Origin: a virus
Virus record (IMG/VR): IMGVR_UViG_3300027833_000093
Location: 1 to 42,526 of that record
Strand: one strand, 5' to 3'
DNA length: 42,526 nt
Positions 9,182 through 21,111 of the stretch are shown here, piece after piece. The translations under genes and the position numbers were made by a program. How positions within the stretch are numbered: the first letter of the stretch is position 1; each line of letters begins with the position of its first letter. The notes beneath the pieces were generated by a model. That model ran no database searches. It was given only the letters and a program-made list of their open reading frames with translations, and was not told the DNA's origin.

Positions 9182-12100
9182 TATAGCTGTCCTATTCTTA
9201 CTCTTAATGTTGTTCCAGAATAAATATCTATTCTGCCGTTTGTTCCGTCCATTTTTATTGACCCACTTGCTCCGGGCTTTGTAACTCTTTGATATTCTGT
9301 AAAAGTTGTGCCGCTTCCTGAGTATTCAAAAGCTCTATCAGTAGGTATATGCCAGTAAACATCTCCAGATACTGCAGGTGATTTTAATGCTTCAATAGTT
9401 GATTTCTTTACAGAGTCAGCTGCGGGGGAAGTGCCACTAGTGTGGAATGCGATGGTCGCACCTGCGTCACCTGTAGGACCTACAGCACCTTGAGCTCCCG
9501 TACCTCCTTGAGCACCTTGAGGACCTGTAGCTCCTTGAGCTCCTTGAGGACCTGGAGGACCTACACCGCCAGTATTACCCACCCCTCCTTGAGGACCTGC
9601 AACTCCTTGAGGGCCTTGAGCACCTTGAGCTCCTTGATCTCCTACTCCTCCTTGTGGCCCTGTAGCACCTTGAGCACCTTGAGCACCTTGAGGGCCATCA
9701 TCGCCTACATCACCTTGAGGACCTGTAGCTCCTTGAGCACCTTGCGCGCCTTGCGCGCCTTGATCACCTGTTGGACCTGCGGGACCTGTAGCACCTTGAG
9801 AACCTTGAGCACCTTGAGGGCCATCATCTCCTACAGCACCTTGAGGACCTGTAGCTCCTTGAGAGCCTTGAGCACCTTGAGCACCTTGTGGACCTGTTGG
9901 ACCTGTATCTCCATCAGTACCTGCAGCACCTACTGCTCCTGTAGGACCTGTAGCACCTTGTGGACCTGTTGGACCTGCAGCACCGGCGTCTCCTTGAAGA
10001 CCTGTAGGGCCTGAAGGACCTGTAGCACCTTGAGAACCTTGAGCACCTTGAGGTCCTGCCGCACCTGTAGGACCTGCATCACCTGTCGGACCTGCGGGAC
10101 CTTGAGCACCTTGAGGGCCCTGAGCACCTTGAGCACCTTGAGCACCTGTATCCCCTGTCGGGCCAGTTTGACCTTCAGTAATTAAAGGGGCTCCAAAGCT
10201 TCCTGAAACTAGAGCGGAAGCTGTTGTTGCGGTACCAATTATAGTATGTGTTACTCCAGTGACACCACCAGAGACTTGAGTAGCATTTGCGTACCATCTA
10301 TTAGCAGTAATATTCTGCACAGCATACCAGTAAGCACCAGAAGCATTATAGAAAGTAGGAGTTATTTTTGTCATATCTGAGATAGCTGAAGAGCCGTCTG
10401 CAAATACCTGAACCCATCTAGACGTGTCGGATTGTGGGTTAGTAGAAATACCAGAGTGTGCGGACTTAGCTGCCCAAACTTTGCTATTGTAGCTTACTAC
10501 AGAGCCTATTGCATAAGATGCTCCGCTGCTCCAGGCACTAATACTAGGGGCTGAGTTAAGTACTGTTTTAGATGCAGCTGAGTAGTATAAAAACGCACTA
10601 AAACCGTCCGGCCCTGCCGAACCTGCTGCTCCTGCCGCACCTGTAGGACCCTGCACTCCTCCACTACCTTGAGGCCCTTGAGCACCTTGAGCGCCTTGGT
10701 CTCCTTGAGGGCCTGCATCTCCTGTTGGACCTGAAGGACCTGTAGAACCTTGAGCACCTTGAGCACCTTGAGCACCTTGAGCACCTGTATCACCTTGCGG
10801 TCCTGTAGGGCCTGCTGCTCCTGTCGGTCCTGCTGGTCCATCCGGACCTGCTACACCTTGAGCGCCTTGGTCTCCTTGAGGGCCTACTCCACCTGTTGGG
10901 CCTGAAGGACCTGTAGCACCTTGAGCACCTTGAGCGCCTTGTGGACCCGTATCACCTGTTGGACCTGAAGGACCTGCTACACCTTGAGCACCTTGATCTC
11001 CTTGAGGACCTACCGAACCTGTTGGACCTGAAGGACCTTGAGCACCTTGATCTCCGTCTTCTCCAGCAGGTCCTACTCCACCTGTTGGGCCTGAAGGACC
11101 TTGAGCACCTTGAGCACCTTGAGCGCCTTGTGGACCCGTATCACCTGTTGGACCTGAAGGACCCGTTATACCTTGAGCACCTTGTGGACCTTGTGGACCT
11201 GTGTCTCCGTCGGGGCCTACAGGTCCTTGAGGACCTGCTGCTCCTTGAGCACCTTGTGGACCTTGTCCACCTACAGGACCTTGAGGACCTTGGGGACCTT
11301 GGGGACCTTCAGGAGACACACTTAAAGTTTGTACGCGTGTAAAAGTTAGGTCGTTTCCTAAGCTATCAGTAACAATTATATTTATAACTACATTACCCGA
11401 AGCTCCATTTATTGCAGTTATAGGTGCTAAAGTGTAAAAGTTTGAACCAGTTGTTATAGATCCTAAAGTAACATTGCTGGGGGTTACACTCGATACTCTA
11501 AAAGAGGGGAGAGTATAAGCAGATGTATCGTCATAAGCTATTTGAGTACCTCCAATACTAACTGTAAGTGTAGTACCTGTACTAGAAAAGTCAAGAGAAC
11601 CACTGGAAGTAGGGATGCTAACATTATCATTAGTTAGATTTATGTTTATAGCATCCAAGGCTCCATTAGAGGTTCCTTCTATTCCTCCTGTGGCGCTTGA
11701 AGGTTCATATGCTGAAAATACTTGTCTGCTTGCTGAGTTGCTTGGAGCAACATTTACAGCATACCGAATCCAGTAATAGTTTGTTGTGGTTCCCTCTCCG
11801 ATTACAGGATCGGTATAAGTATTACCTTGAGAAGTGCCTATAAGATTTAAGGAACTGTGCCCTCTATCGTTTACGGACGCTTTCCAGATTTCTGTAGTAT
11901 AGGTAGCTGGATTAAAGTTTGAAGCATTAACCCAGTTTAACTCAACACCTCCTCTGTTAGTAGTAGTTGCTGTAAGACTATTTGCATTTGGACCAGTAGG
12001 AGTTCCTACTGGTGCAGTTACAGGGGCAGGAGCTGAAACAATGCTGCCTTCTGATACTTCAACAGTATCAATTAAGTATGCATTCTCTTCGTGCTCTTCT

Positions 12101-15100
12101 GCCGTTACTTGAACCAAGCAATTTGCATTAATACTTAGGTTTGTAATACGATATATTTTATTCGTCCACCCAAATCGAGGATATGATATACGAATAAGGT
12201 CGCCCGCTAAAAGCAGTACGCCTCTCGGAGCTATAGTAAAGTTGACTTTTACAGAAGCTCTAGACTCGTCTAGATACTGTTTGGCATTCATTCGAGCATT
12301 AAAATAGTTGGTAACGTAAGGAGCTTTTACGCTTCCCTTCTTAGGAACCATTCTATCTTCTTTTAGATACTTAGAATTAAACATCATTATGCTACGACCT
12401 TCAAATCTATTTTGAGGATCGTTAATTCCTACATCTACTTGGTTATAAGTACCTTTTTGTCCTGCGTCCTGTACATCTATTTTTCCAATAATGTCAGTTT
12501 CATTTATGTCTTCTACGATATAGGTTTCGGAGCCAACAGTGATACTTGTAGTAGATTCTGCTCCTTTCTTCAAAGCCAAAGAGTACTTACCTGCAGAGTA
12601 CCTTAACATTCCGTTAAAGTGCCCAAGCATACTATTAATATTACTGAATATAGACTTAGAAGTGTCAAGAGTAACGTTTGTTTGGTGGCGTGTAGCATGT
12701 CTCTGATTTTGAGACTCCCACCCTAAGTATCTCCAATATTTAACATCGTCAGAATCATATAAACTATAACCACTAGAGTATCTTAGTGAGGAGTATGTTT
12801 TGACAACAGGATCTCCGTCAAAGGTATGTCTGTTTTTGTAAGTTGCATCAGAGTTTCTATTTATATCTACAGCTAAAGTAGAAGAGCCTGACCCCGATAC
12901 TTTAGTAATTGTTAAGGACGTTTTAAAGTCACTGCTACCTGAAGACGCTGGCTCAGAAACAGTACTTGCACTACCACTATGCTCATACAGTCTTCCATTA
13001 TGGTAGTATAAATCTTCATCAGCGAATACTTTCCAATCTGCCCATCTTGTTACTATCTTGCCTAAAACGTTTTCAAAAACAACGCTGCGTCTAGTATTGC
13101 CGTCTATAGTAACAGCATCTCCAACGCTTTTTACTGTACCTTGCCATGCTGTTCCGTAGGAAGAGCTAGAAGTTGCATACTTATACACATCTCCTACAAC
13201 AGGTTCATTTGAACCTACCAAAAGAGTTACATTAGATTGAGTATCACAAGCTCTTGCTGTTTGAAAAAAGCTTTCGGCATCAAGATCCTGATCTAAAGAT
13301 AGGTTTCTTCCATATCTATCGCTCTGCATATAGTCTAAGAGTTGCATAGCAGGGTTGTTAGTAACTCTTAAGTCGCCGCCCTGTGATCCTATAATTTTAT
13401 AGCTATCGCCTTGCTTCGGTAAAAACTCAAAAGGAGTATCTACTAAAACTGTCTTGCTGCTACCGTCATAATCAACAATATTTCTTCTTTGAGTTCTTAT
13501 CTCTCCGCTTCCAAGAGTAGTAGAAACTTCAATATCCATACCGTTATAGGCGTTAGCTGTGCCGGAAGCACTGCTATTTAGTTTTAAGCTTTTAGCCGCA
13601 ACTACAAAATCGCCTATTATTGTTGAAGCACTTGTTTGGGTTTCACCAACATTTGCAAGACTTCCACTGCTTACACTATCTGCAACAAACTGATTTAAAA
13701 GCGTAGGAGAAAACTCTTCTGTTAAGCTCTCGATAATACTAAAAGGTCTGTCAGTTGGAAAAGCAAGAAGAGCTGCATGTACGTCACTACTGCTACTAAT
13801 AGCAATATTAATACCGCCACCAGAATTATTACTTACTCCGGTAATTGCAGTCGCTAAAGTTGTGGGTAGCGTTCCTGACTGCTCAACAGCATCGTGAGAT
13901 ACTAAATGCAGTGTATTTGTACCGTCGGTTATGTAGAATTTCTTGAAAGCTACATCGGTTGGATTACTAGTAAACTGTATTCGAGCTTCTTTGACTAGCT
14001 TACCTATAGGGGAAATTTGATAAATATCTTTTACAGTCGCAGTACCGATGGTAACGTCACTTTGACCAGAAACCTCGCCTTTGACAGTTACGCTCTGGCC
14101 TATCTGAAAATTAGTAATACTTTCGCCCGTAACCGAAGAATCTAATTCAAAAGCGTGATCATAGTTATAGCAGGGCACGCCCTTTCCTCGAACAACAAAG
14201 TCGAGAGTAGGTATAGTAGTCTCCCCTTCGCCAATAGTGTACTCAACAACCATATAGGCTGTATCTAAAAGTCTGTGGTTTGCTCCCCAGTAAGGCTCTG
14301 AGCCTTGGTAATACTCGTTTCCTACTTTAAAGTTATCAACATTGGATAGAAGCATATCTGCTGCTTTCTGATCTGATTTACCAGAAAAGAACTGTGCTTT
14401 TGCATCTATAGGAGTTGAAAAAGTAATGCCTTTACCATGAGTAATACCAAAACCGTTTGTATCTTCTTGAAATACAGGAGTATTATTGTTAGTACTTTGA
14501 TAGGCTGAGTAACTATACTGAGCTTCCCAAGCTGCTCCAATTTCATTCCAGTCATTGCCTAAAGAGCCTTGAGCTTGTGTTGTGCCTGTTGCATACTGAA
14601 CAGTACCACCTACTATTGTGCCTCCCAATAGAGTATCACCTCTATCCATTCTACCAGCGCATAAAACATCAATAGTGTTTTCTGCAGTTTGAGTGGCTCT
14701 AGTATCATTATCATTTTTATCTATACAAATAGAAGTTGTATCATCGAAATACATATCGTAGATACCTGCTACTTCCCCTTCACATATTGCATAAGCGACA
14801 AAAACTTTACGAGAATCATTGGCCAGCGTATCTACAAAAACGGGAATACTATCAATCTTATTAACGCCATAGATAACAGGAAGATATTTTGCATCTAAGT
14901 TAAAGCGTAGATCTGCCTCTCTGTCCACTTCGACTTGATACTCAATCTGCTTGTACTTTTTCATACCAGCCCAGTTTCGCTTCATTTTTAACTTAGTTTT
15001 AGTTTCTTTAATTTGATAAATTGATACTAAGTTAATGGCTTGCTCACTGTGTAGAAAGCCCAGGTCTCCTGCATATGCGGGTCGGATTGCAGATAAAGGA

Positions 15101-15987
15101 CTTGCTTTGTTATTTTCGTCTAAAGCTCTATGAGAGCCGTCAGAAGTAATTCGTCCTTGTACTCGAGAAAAGTCTCCCCAGTGGCTAGTAAGTGTCCACG
15201 TTATCATAGAGGATTTTGAGGGGTCTTCACTGATTTTTCCTGAACCAATGATACCCTTAAAGATTAAGTAGGGCTCACCTATAATAGAGCCTACAGGATA
15301 TACTGTGCCGTCTATAGTTTCTTCTTCTACTCGAAGATGTGTCTTGTAAACAAAAACATCTCTATTTAGATATTTTGCATAAGTAGAGTTAGGGCTAGAG
15401 TCTCTTTCTGTAATTATACCTTCAATTTCTGGACTAGCGAAGGTCAGAGTTAAGGACTGTCCAGAGCCTTGTCCCATAGTAGTATTCTGAGGGGTTATAT
15501 TGGCTCTTGTATTATTAAGTTCAAAACTTTCGATTCTTATGCTTTTTCCGTCATTTAAACCTCCTGTAACTGTTATTACATCTCCCTCTCGAAAACCTTC
15601 GTCAACTAAGTCTTTAGTTCCTGTAAGGGTTCCTGAAGTTACGGTATATGTATCAGATACAGTAGTGCTTAAAGCAGCAGCAGAAAGTTGTAAAGACATA
15701 CTAGTAGTCTTGGCTTCAATGGTTTCTGTGATAGAACCCACGGAGCGAATTTTACTTGCTATGTAAGTTTGATCGCCATTGGCTACTCCTAAAGCTGTGG
15801 TAGATCCGTCATTAAAAACTATGTCGTAAGAGCCATCGCTCAAATATACATAGTCTTCAGGTCTACGACCACTTTTACCTGTAGGGGTTAGTAAAGGTTT
15901 TTCAAACTTTACTAGGTGTGCATAAGTAAAAGGCTTTTCTGCAAGCAAAGAAGCCTTTGTAGTATCATTTATATTTCTAACGCCCAT
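9181..15987 (-). CDS. tail hub / central tail protein with fibronectin III, collagen-like and CBM-like parts
   Basis: At 2268 residues this is the largest protein in the window. Residues 1 to about 1320 form the tail-tip hub, beginning [20 protein letters not shown], in the place where J-like or tail-associated proteins lie. About 1330-1430 is a fibronectin type III domain ([20 protein letters not shown]); 1435-1555 is immunoglobulin-like. Residues about 1560-1797 and 1939-2174 are Gly-X-Y collagen-like repeats ([15 protein letters not shown]). Between them, about 1800-1935 holds a stretch like carbohydrate-binding module 5/12 ([17 protein letters not shown]). The last 90 residues end [19 protein letters not shown]. 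Its start overlaps the distal tail gene's stop (TAATG). Probable role: tail tip and central fibre that contacts the cell. Pro is almost always in the X position of the repeats; I see one GPP. Confidence 0.85.
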   Translation of the reverse strand: MGVRNINDTTKASLLAEKPFTYAHLVKFEKPLLTPTGKSGRRPEDYVYLSDGSYDIVFNDGSTTALGVANGDQTYIASKIRSVGSITETIEAKTTSMSLQLSAAALSTTVSDTYTVTSGTLTGTKDLVDEGFREGDVITVTGGLNDGKSIRIESFELNNTRANITPQNTTMGQGSGQSLTLTFASPEIEGIITERDSSPNSTYAKYLNRDVFVYKTHLRVEEETIDGTVYPVGSIIGEPYLIFKGIIGSGKISEDPSKSSMITWTLTSHWGDFSRVQGRITSDGSHRALDENNKASPLSAIRPAYAGDLGFLHSEQAINLVSIYQIKETKTKLKMKRNWAGMKKYKQIEYQVEVDREADLRFNLDAKYLPVIYGVNKIDSIPVFVDTLANDSRKVFVAYAICEGEVAGIYDMYFDDTTSICIDKNDNDTRATQTAENTIDVLCAGRMDRGDTLLGGTIVGGTVQYATGTTQAQGSLGNDWNEIGAAWEAQYSYSAYQSTNNNTPVFQEDTNGFGITHGKGITFSTPIDAKAQFFSGKSDQKAADMLLSNVDNFKVGNEYYQGSEPYWGANHRLLDTAYMVVEYTIGEGETTIPTLDFVVRGKGVPCYNYDHAFELDSSVTGESITNFQIGQSVTVKGEVSGQSDVTIGTATVKDIYQISPIGKLVKEARIQFTSNPTDVAFKKFYITDGTNTLHLVSHDAVEQSGTLPTTLATAITGVSNNSGGGINIAISSSSDVHAALLAFPTDRPFSIIESLTEEFSPTLLNQFVADSVSSGSLANVGETQTSASTIIGDFVVAAKSLKLNSSASGTANAYNGMDIEVSTTLGSGEIRTQRRNIVDYDGSSKTVLVDTPFEFLPKQGDSYKIIGSQGGDLRVTNNPAMQLLDYMQSDRYGRNLSLDQDLDAESFFQTARACDTQSNVTLLVGSNEPVVGDVYKYATSSSSYGTAWQGTVKSVGDAVTIDGNTRRSVVFENVLGKIVTRWADWKVFADEDLYYHNGRLYEHSGSASTVSEPASSGSSDFKTSLTITKVSGSGSSTLAVDINRNSDATYKNRHTFDGDPVVKTYSSLRYSSGYSLYDSDDVKYWRYLGWESQNQRHATRHQTNVTLDTSKSIFSNINSMLGHFNGMLRYSAGKYSLALKKGAESTTSITVGSETYIVEDINETDIIGKIDVQDAGQKGTYNQVDVGINDPQNRFEGRSIMMFNSKYLKEDRMVPKKGSVKAPYVTNYFNARMNAKQYLDESRASVKVNFTIAPRGVLLLAGDLIRISYPRFGWTNKIYRITNLSINANCLVQVTAEEHEENAYLIDTVEVSEGSIVSAPAPVTAPVGTPTGPNANSLTATTTNRGGVELNWVNASNFNPATYTTEIWKASVNDRGHSSLNLIGTSQGNTYTDPVIGEGTTTNYYWIRYAVNVAPSNSASRQVFSAYEPSSATGGIEGTSNGALDAININLTNDNVSIPTSSGSLDFSSTGTTLTVSIGGTQIAYDDTSAYTLPSFRVSSVTPSNVTLGSITTGSNFYTLAPITAINGASGNVVINIIVTDSLGNDLTFTRVQTLSVSPEGPQGPQGPQGPVGGQGPQGAQGAAGPQGPVGPDGDTGPQGPQGAQGITGPSGPTGDTGPQGAQGAQGAQGPSGPTGGVGPAGEDGDQGAQGPSGPTGSVGPQGDQGAQGVAGPSGPTGDTGPQGAQGAQGATGPSGPTGGVGPQGDQGAQGVAGPDGPAGPTGAAGPTGPQGDTGAQGAQGAQGAQGSTGPSGPTGDAGPQGDQGAQGAQGPQGSGGVQGPTGAAGAAGSAGPDGFSAFLYYSAASKTVLNSAPSISAWSSGASYAIGSVVSYNSKVWAAKSAHSGISTNPQSDTSRWVQVFADGSSAISDMTKITPTFYNASGAYWYAVQNITANRWYANATQVSGGVTGVTHTIIGTATTASALVSGSFGAPLITEGQTGPTGDTGAQGAQGAQGPQGAQGPAGPTGDAGPTGAAGPQGAQGSQGATGPSGPTGLQGDAGAAGPTGPQGATGPTGAVGAAGTDGDTGPTGPQGAQGAQGSQGATGPQGAVGDDGPQGAQGSQGATGPAGPTGDQGAQGAQGAQGATGPQGDVGDDGPQGAQGAQGATGPQGGVGDQGAQGAQGPQGVAGPQGGVGNTGGVGPPGPQGAQGATGPQGAQGGTGAQGAVGPTGDAGATIAFHTSGTSPAADSVKKSTIEALKSPAVSGDVYWHIPTDRAFEYSGSGTTFTEYQRVTKPGASGSIKMDGTNGRIDIYSGTTLRVRIGQL
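9460..11315 (-). repeat. two collagen-like Gly-X-Y repeat blocks
   Basis: Short tandem 9-bp-based repeats, mostly versions of GGTGCTCAAGGTGCTCAAGG, encode Gly-X-Y triplets in two blocks (about 10600-11315 and 9460-10170) separated by about 430 bases of non-repeat coding sequence. The regular codon pattern also creates open shadow frames on both strands. Triplet count is likely to vary by slippage or recombination. Confidence 0.92.
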
Positions 15988-16733
15988 TATTGTACTTCCT
16001 CCAGATTGAGACTGAACTTGAATAAGTTATCTGTGTTTAATGAATATTCTTGCACATCACCTTTAATAACTACTCTCATTAAAGGATTTAAGAAGACAAA
16101 ATCGTCCCCTGCAAATATCCTTTTAGAAAGTGGAGGAGTAAAATGTACGCGTACTTGCGCTGTAGACGGCTGAGTAAGAGCACTGTGATAATCAGCGTTT
16201 GTCTCTACTCGAGTAACCATATAAGCTTTGTTGTGGTTGGAGTTCGAACTAGCAATATGAAACATATCTCCTGGAAGAGGGGTACCGTTTGAGCTTGCTG
16301 TATATCCTGAGCTTTTTCCAATAAGTACAGAAGTAGTTCCGGGCTGTGTTGTTGCAGCAACATCTAAATGTCTAACTGTACCGCCTCCATTAAGAATCCA
16401 AGTATGGAAACTTGCACTTTTTGGCGTTCGATATTGAGGTAAAGAAACGAAAAAAGGATGTATCGGTCCGCCTCTCTGTAGTAGAAAAGTATACAAAGGG
16501 TCAAAGTCTTCACGAGTCATAGGGTTATAAGATATATTAGCATCCCAAGAGTGGTAGTTAATTCTACGGGCAATTAGTCTGCCTGAGTTTGTTCTATCTC
16601 TCATAGCCGGTTGTTTAGAAGTTAGCGACACAGAAGCAAAACCTGCTGAAGAGCTGCCTGCAACTTGTCCTGCATCCCCAATAGTATTATTGGGGTCGGG
16701 TAGTATGTTTTGAAAATTTGTAAAAGATGCCAT
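15987..16733 (-). CDS. distal tail / tail-tip adaptor protein
   Basis: A 248-residue protein between the tape measure and the hub, the usual place of a distal tail protein. Visible: [30 protein letters not shown], and [13 protein letters not shown], then a mid-part with an insertion and a C-terminal strand [13 protein letters not shown]. The phrase about treating a region as a single line scan (T-R-E-D-F-D-P-L) is typical of proteins named phage tail protein in marine siphoviruses. Both ends overlap neighbours by one base (TAATG), showing tight coupling with the tape measure and the hub. A ring-forming connector between tube and hub is inferred from order. Confidence 0.65.
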   Translation of the reverse strand: MASFTNFQNILPDPNNTIGDAGQVAGSSSAGFASVSLTSKQPAMRDRTNSGRLIARRINYHSWDANISYNPMTREDFDPLYTFLLQRGGPIHPFFVSLPQYRTPKSASFHTWILNGGGTVRHLDVAATTQPGTTSVLIGKSSGYTASSNGTPLPGDMFHIASSNSNHNKAYMVTRVETNADYHSALTQPSTAQVRVHFTPPLSKRIFAGDDFVFLNPLMRVVIKGDVQEYSLNTDNLFKFSLNLEEVQ

Positions 16734-19700
16734 TAGTATCTACTCACTCCTTCTGTAGTTTTATTGTAAACGGTAGTATCTACTCCGTCCATAAAACTTT
16801 CTCCGTATGAATTTGCTGCGTCTCGAATCATACCTATTATGTTTCCTTTTTGTCCAATTAGTAGGTCCTCTACACCCGTAGCGTCTACTGTATTAATATT
16901 AAAACTTACGTTTGTACTTCCGCCTGCATTCTGGCCTGAAGGTATAATCTCTCCTGGAGTATCTGGCATAAACAGCTCTGGTCCTTGCTCTCCTACAACA
17001 TACCCACCTCCAGCTCTGTGCTTATATCCGCTAAATGCAGGTCTAAAGTTGTCTGCTCCGCCTATGCCATCGGCTCCTCTCATGTAAGCAAGTTCGCCCG
17101 AGGCACTGTTACTTTTTGCAAGATCTACAGTGTTGTTTCGCTGACCAATGCTTATCTTAGAAGGTGTTGCTCCTCCTCCTATAGATCCGCCGCCTTGGAA
17201 AGACGTTGCAGAAATCATGGCAAGTTGTTTAGCACCCATAGATACCACCATAGCCGCAGCTGCAGCACCAAGTGCTGGACCAACAATAGGTATAGCAGCT
17301 AACGAAGTATAAGCTGCGATAGCACCTTGAGCGGTAGAGATAATGGTTTGAGCCATTTTCATCTTCTTTTCTTGCTCAAAACCTTTTTTAGCTGCTGCTG
17401 TCTTTTTCTTTTCAAGAGCTTCTAGCTTAGCAACGCTGCCTGCTGATTTTCCGTCTCTTGCTTTTTCAGCCGCGATCTCTTGGTCTATTCCTCTAATTTT
17501 ATCTGCGGTAGCTGCTTTCTGCATTGCCGCCATGCCTGAGATTAAAGAAGAGGCGGCACCTAAGCCTGCCTGAACCTTGGCAGAAGTGCTGGCAGATGCA
17601 TCTCCCATCGTTTCCATTGCACTTCCAAAAGAAGTTGCAAAATTCTGTATTCCACCAATAGCCGCACTCATTGTTGCCCCTTCGGGCCCCATAGCTGCTA
17701 AGTCCTCTGTGACACCTTTTAAAGTACCACGTGCTTGTTCCATAGATGCTGAAGCAATTACCCCATCTGCGGCTACTACCGAAGCATCATTCTCGTTTCC
17801 ACCTGCATCTGCAAGGGCTCTTTCTCTTGCTGCTTTGGCATTTGTGACATCTGCCTGGCCTGCCAGACTTGCAGTTGCCGCTGCACCCATGCCCGATGCG
17901 GAAGCTTCTTGGGATCTTTTATTATAGTGAGCCGTAATTTTTGCATTCTCAGCTTCTATCTGTTTTAGTACAGCTAGCTCGTCTTTAACCGCATCTCTGC
18001 CTATTTGTTTTTGTGTTGTAAGAGCTAGCTCAAGAGCTATCAGCTTATTCTTCATCCGCTGCATAATAGCGGCATGAGCGCCTTCTTCGTCTCCCATAGC
18101 TACTCTTTTAGCTGCCAGAGACACGGCTTCTTGGTCTAGCAAAGCACTTAGTCTTTCATCATTAGCAATTGTTGCCATAGTGCCTTGAAGCGCTATAAGT
18201 TGAGCTCTCTTATTTTCAAAGAGTACCTTATCTGCTCCTATTGCCTTACCTGTAGAGTCCTTTACACGTGCAGCCTGCTCTTTAGTCATTGTAGCTTCTA
18301 TTTTATAGAGTTCAAATGCCTGATTATACTTTTCATTAAGGGCTCCAGCGCCAAAATCTAAGCCCTCTGTTAAGTCTATTATTGTTTGGATTCCGTCAAT
18401 GTCTGCTGCAAATCTTCCCTTAGTTTTAGAAATTTTTGTAGACTCTGTACTTATTACTGATATAGCGTCACTTGCACCATCCAAAGCTTGTTGAAGAGAG
18501 GCTCCTTGTACATTGGCTGCTTGAATAGCACCTTCTAAGGTTTGCATAACAGACACAGGTGCAGTACCATCGGCTAGTACTCCCTTCTCAAAAATGTTTA
18601 AGGCGGCTCTTAAATCCGCCGTATTTTTGTCTGCAAGACTTTTTAGCTCCGTATTGCCTTTTGCTGCAGCCAAGGATGCGATACGTTCTGATTGAATAAT
18701 TCCTTCTTGTACCAAAAGCTTAGATGCTTGGACTGCTGTTCCCGAGGAGGTGTCAAAAAGTTTTTGAGCATTAGCAGTGGCTTTTTTGGCGTCCTCAAGT
18801 TGTTTTTCTAGTGCTTTTATTGCGGCTTTTCTATCTGCCATATAACCACCACCGGCACCTCCGTCTTTTGCAGTTAAGTTTAATTCTAAAGCGCCTTGAG
18901 GAGCATTAAGTGCCCCTTGTTTTTTAGCTAGTGCTCCTGTAAGATTTTTCTCCGCAAGTTGTGCTTTTGCTAAAGCTGTTAAGGCATCTGCCTCTTCTGC
19001 AGTTCGTATATCTGTTACGCCCTGCTTTATCTGTGCGAGCTGGCCGACCGTCACACGTAGGCCTGCTATAAACTGGTCATTTGCTCGTGTAACAAGATCG
19101 AAAGTACTTACAAGCTGATTAAATACAGCAGGAAACTCTTCCATTCTTTCTTTATTATCTTCTAATGCTTTATCTAGGAAGCTCGGAGGCTGTCCGAAAA
19201 ATTTGTCATACGCTGCTTTCAGTATCCCAAAGCCTGCTATAAGCTGACCAATAACAGGGATCATGCGAAGTGATGCAGCTCCAAAAAGGCGCATTCTTTT
19301 AGTGCCCAGTGCTATAGAGTCTCCAAGTTTTCTTTTTGCGCGATCTAGCCCTTTTACTTGTTGACGGTTTTCTTGCATCGCAATACTTTCGTCATTAATA
19401 CCTGCGAGGCCTAGTTTTAAGCCTTTTCGCATTTCTCCGCCCTGTATTAAAGATAAAGCTTCTACTTGAGTACCTGACTTACGTGCGGCTTCTTCAGTCG
19501 CTAAAGCTGCTGCGTATCTCTTTGTTTCTGCGGCTCCGTCTGCTTTACGTTGATTGTATTGTGCTTGATCAATTTTTTTATTTTTAAGAAGTGTACCATT
19601 TCTTTTAAGTTGGGTTTCTTCAGCTTTAAGAGCAGCAACATATTGATCGGTAGTTTGGTCCCCTGTTTTAATTGCTTGAATTAAAGCTTTCGCTGCTTTT

Positions 19701-20707
19701 GTTCTTCCTTTTGTTTTTGCCAAACCCGATACTTCTTGCTTGGCAAGAATACTCTGAGCTTCTGCAGCTTCCGAGGCGGCCTGTGCCTGGTTTGTAAGTG
19801 CGGGTATCATCTGCTTTGCAACACCTGTACCGAACAGCACCATGGCACCAATCATTACCGGCATATTATCTGCAAAAAAGCCTGCTAAAGGCCCAAATAC
19901 CGTATTGAGAATATTGATGCCTCCTTTCGATATATTATCAAAAGTAGCGGCTAATCTGTCGAAAGGGTTTGACTTCATGTGTTCAGAAAGTGCTAGGAAT
20001 TTATTACTACCTTGCTCAATAATGGCGTTTGTAAATGCCATACGTCTTTCAAACATAGTTAGTTGACCAGGTACCTTACCTAGAGTGTCCGCAAAATCTT
20101 TAGTTGCTTTATCGAGACGAACCATAATTCCTAATTCATCTAGAATTTCAGGCTCAAGCTTGGCGGCACCACGAATAAGTCTATCCATTGCATCCGTCAT
20201 GTCTCTGCCTAAAGCTAAAGAAGCTCCTTTTGCTACGGACGCTAGGCCTTCTAATTGCTCCTGGTTGAAGCCTGCCGAAGTACCAATAGCAACTGCAGAC
20301 ATTGCATCTGCAGCAGAGATTGCTGTTCCTGTTATCTCTCGCAGGCCATCAGAAATCATTTTTAAGTTTGCGCCAGCTGCTCTACCTGTAAAAAGTAGGC
20401 CTTCTTCTAACTGAGAAGCTGCTGAAGCCCTTTTCAAGGCTCCAAAAGCTGCGGTAATTGCGAAAACGTTAGCGGCGAGAGTTGCATAAGCAGGTACAAG
20501 TGTGCCTTCTATACCAGTGGACATTTTAGAGAAAGCTTTAGTGCCATTAGAAGTAGCGCCAGCTACGCCTTTTTGCTTTTTCTTGTACTTATCATTAGAC
20601 TTAGTAAGCTTTTCGGTTGACGCAGCAGTTTTATCAGCCTGCTTGCCTATCTTTTTTAGGCTGCCGTCCTCCATGACTTTGTACGTTACTGTTATGGTAT
20701 CTGCCAC
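16733..20707 (-). CDS. tape measure protein
   Basis: At 1324 residues, lying directly after the frameshifted chaperone pair, this is the tape measure by position and content. It has a Lys/Thr-rich start, long predicted helices rich in Ala, Lys and Glu (for example A-L-E-K-Q-L-E-D-A-K-K), and hydrophobic segments near residues 65-90, 265-295, 485-505 and 1180-1220 (GPALGAAAAAMVVSMGAK). It starts with GTG at 20707, sharing the G of the TAG that ends the preceding frame. Using the common rule of about 0.15 nm per residue, tail length would be near 200 nm. No peptidase or lytic transglycosylase motif was recognised inside it. It guides tube length and is ejected ahead of DNA. Confidence 0.9.
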   Translation of the reverse strand: MADTITVTYKVMEDGSLKKIGKQADKTAASTEKLTKSNDKYKKKQKGVAGATSNGTKAFSKMSTGIEGTLVPAYATLAANVFAITAAFGALKRASAASQLEEGLLFTGRAAGANLKMISDGLREITGTAISAADAMSAVAIGTSAGFNQEQLEGLASVAKGASLALGRDMTDAMDRLIRGAAKLEPEILDELGIMVRLDKATKDFADTLGKVPGQLTMFERRMAFTNAIIEQGSNKFLALSEHMKSNPFDRLAATFDNISKGGINILNTVFGPLAGFFADNMPVMIGAMVLFGTGVAKQMIPALTNQAQAASEAAEAQSILAKQEVSGLAKTKGRTKAAKALIQAIKTGDQTTDQYVAALKAEETQLKRNGTLLKNKKIDQAQYNQRKADGAAETKRYAAALATEEAARKSGTQVEALSLIQGGEMRKGLKLGLAGINDESIAMQENRQQVKGLDRAKRKLGDSIALGTKRMRLFGAASLRMIPVIGQLIAGFGILKAAYDKFFGQPPSFLDKALEDNKERMEEFPAVFNQLVSTFDLVTRANDQFIAGLRVTVGQLAQIKQGVTDIRTAEEADALTALAKAQLAEKNLTGALAKKQGALNAPQGALELNLTAKDGGAGGGYMADRKAAIKALEKQLEDAKKATANAQKLFDTSSGTAVQASKLLVQEGIIQSERIASLAAAKGNTELKSLADKNTADLRAALNIFEKGVLADGTAPVSVMQTLEGAIQAANVQGASLQQALDGASDAISVISTESTKISKTKGRFAADIDGIQTIIDLTEGLDFGAGALNEKYNQAFELYKIEATMTKEQAARVKDSTGKAIGADKVLFENKRAQLIALQGTMATIANDERLSALLDQEAVSLAAKRVAMGDEEGAHAAIMQRMKNKLIALELALTTQKQIGRDAVKDELAVLKQIEAENAKITAHYNKRSQEASASGMGAAATASLAGQADVTNAKAARERALADAGGNENDASVVAADGVIASASMEQARGTLKGVTEDLAAMGPEGATMSAAIGGIQNFATSFGSAMETMGDASASTSAKVQAGLGAASSLISGMAAMQKAATADKIRGIDQEIAAEKARDGKSAGSVAKLEALEKKKTAAAKKGFEQEKKMKMAQTIISTAQGAIAAYTSLAAIPIVGPALGAAAAAMVVSMGAKQLAMISATSFQGGGSIGGGATPSKISIGQRNNTVDLAKSNSASGELAYMRGADGIGGADNFRPAFSGYKHRAGGGYVVGEQGPELFMPDTPGEIIPSGQNAGGSTNVSFNINTVDATGVEDLLIGQKGNIIGMIRDAANSYGESFMDGVDTTVYNKTTEGVSRY

Positions 20708-21111
20708 TAGTGTTTTCTCTTTAGCTTCTCCCTCTCTCGTTTAAGTGCTTCATGAGATTGTTTGATAGCCCTTGATTCTAAAAAAGTTAGAATCTCTAAA
20801 AATAGTTCCTTGTCTTCTACTTGGTGGATCTGTATGTAGTGGTCTAAATTAGTAAAGTCCTTACCTACGTACCCTATGTCAGCATAAATACGATCTCCTA
20901 AACCTTGAAAAGTATTCATTGCATCTATTACAATATTAGGGAAGTCTTCCCAGTCGGGAGGTACTTCATCTTCAACAGGCTCTTGCCCCATTTGTTCACA
21001 CATTTTAAAGTAACGCTCTCGCGTCATTTTTGCTTCACTATTCTTGAAGTACTTCTCTAGCCGGTTTAGGGCTTCGGTTTTTTGTTCCTGTGCGAAAGTT
21101 ATCCAAATCAA
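20707..21111 (-). CDS. tail assembly chaperone, frameshift extension (T part of GT)
   Basis: This frame overlaps the end of the chaperone G gene by about 74 bases and has no good start of its own: the first possible start is TTG, with no Shine-Dalgarno box. That is the layout of lambda G/T-type tail chaperones, where the second part is made only as a fusion through ribosomal frameshifting. The frame lies one base downstream of G's, so the shift needed is +1 (or -2). The extension is rich in charge (EREKLKRKH at the end), with P-P-D-W-E-D-F-P-N in the middle. Shifting at the A-run would give a fusion of about 259 residues (136 + 123). It should bind the tape measure and recruit tube subunits. 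Confidence 0.8.
   Translation of the reverse strand: MIWITFAQEQKTEALNRLEKYFKNSEAKMTRERYFKMCEQMGQEPVEDEVPPDWEDFPNIVIDAMNTFQGLGDRIYADIGYVGKDFTNLDHYIQIHQVEDKELFLEILTFLESRAIKQSHEALKREREKLKRKH

Noticed and set aside
9442-11342. Long open frames on the plus strand and in a second minus frame across the collagen repeats
   Set aside because: They result from the regular 9-bp coding pattern, have absurd composition (runs of Leu, Thr, Ser or Val-Leu-Lys), and lack ribosome binding sites.
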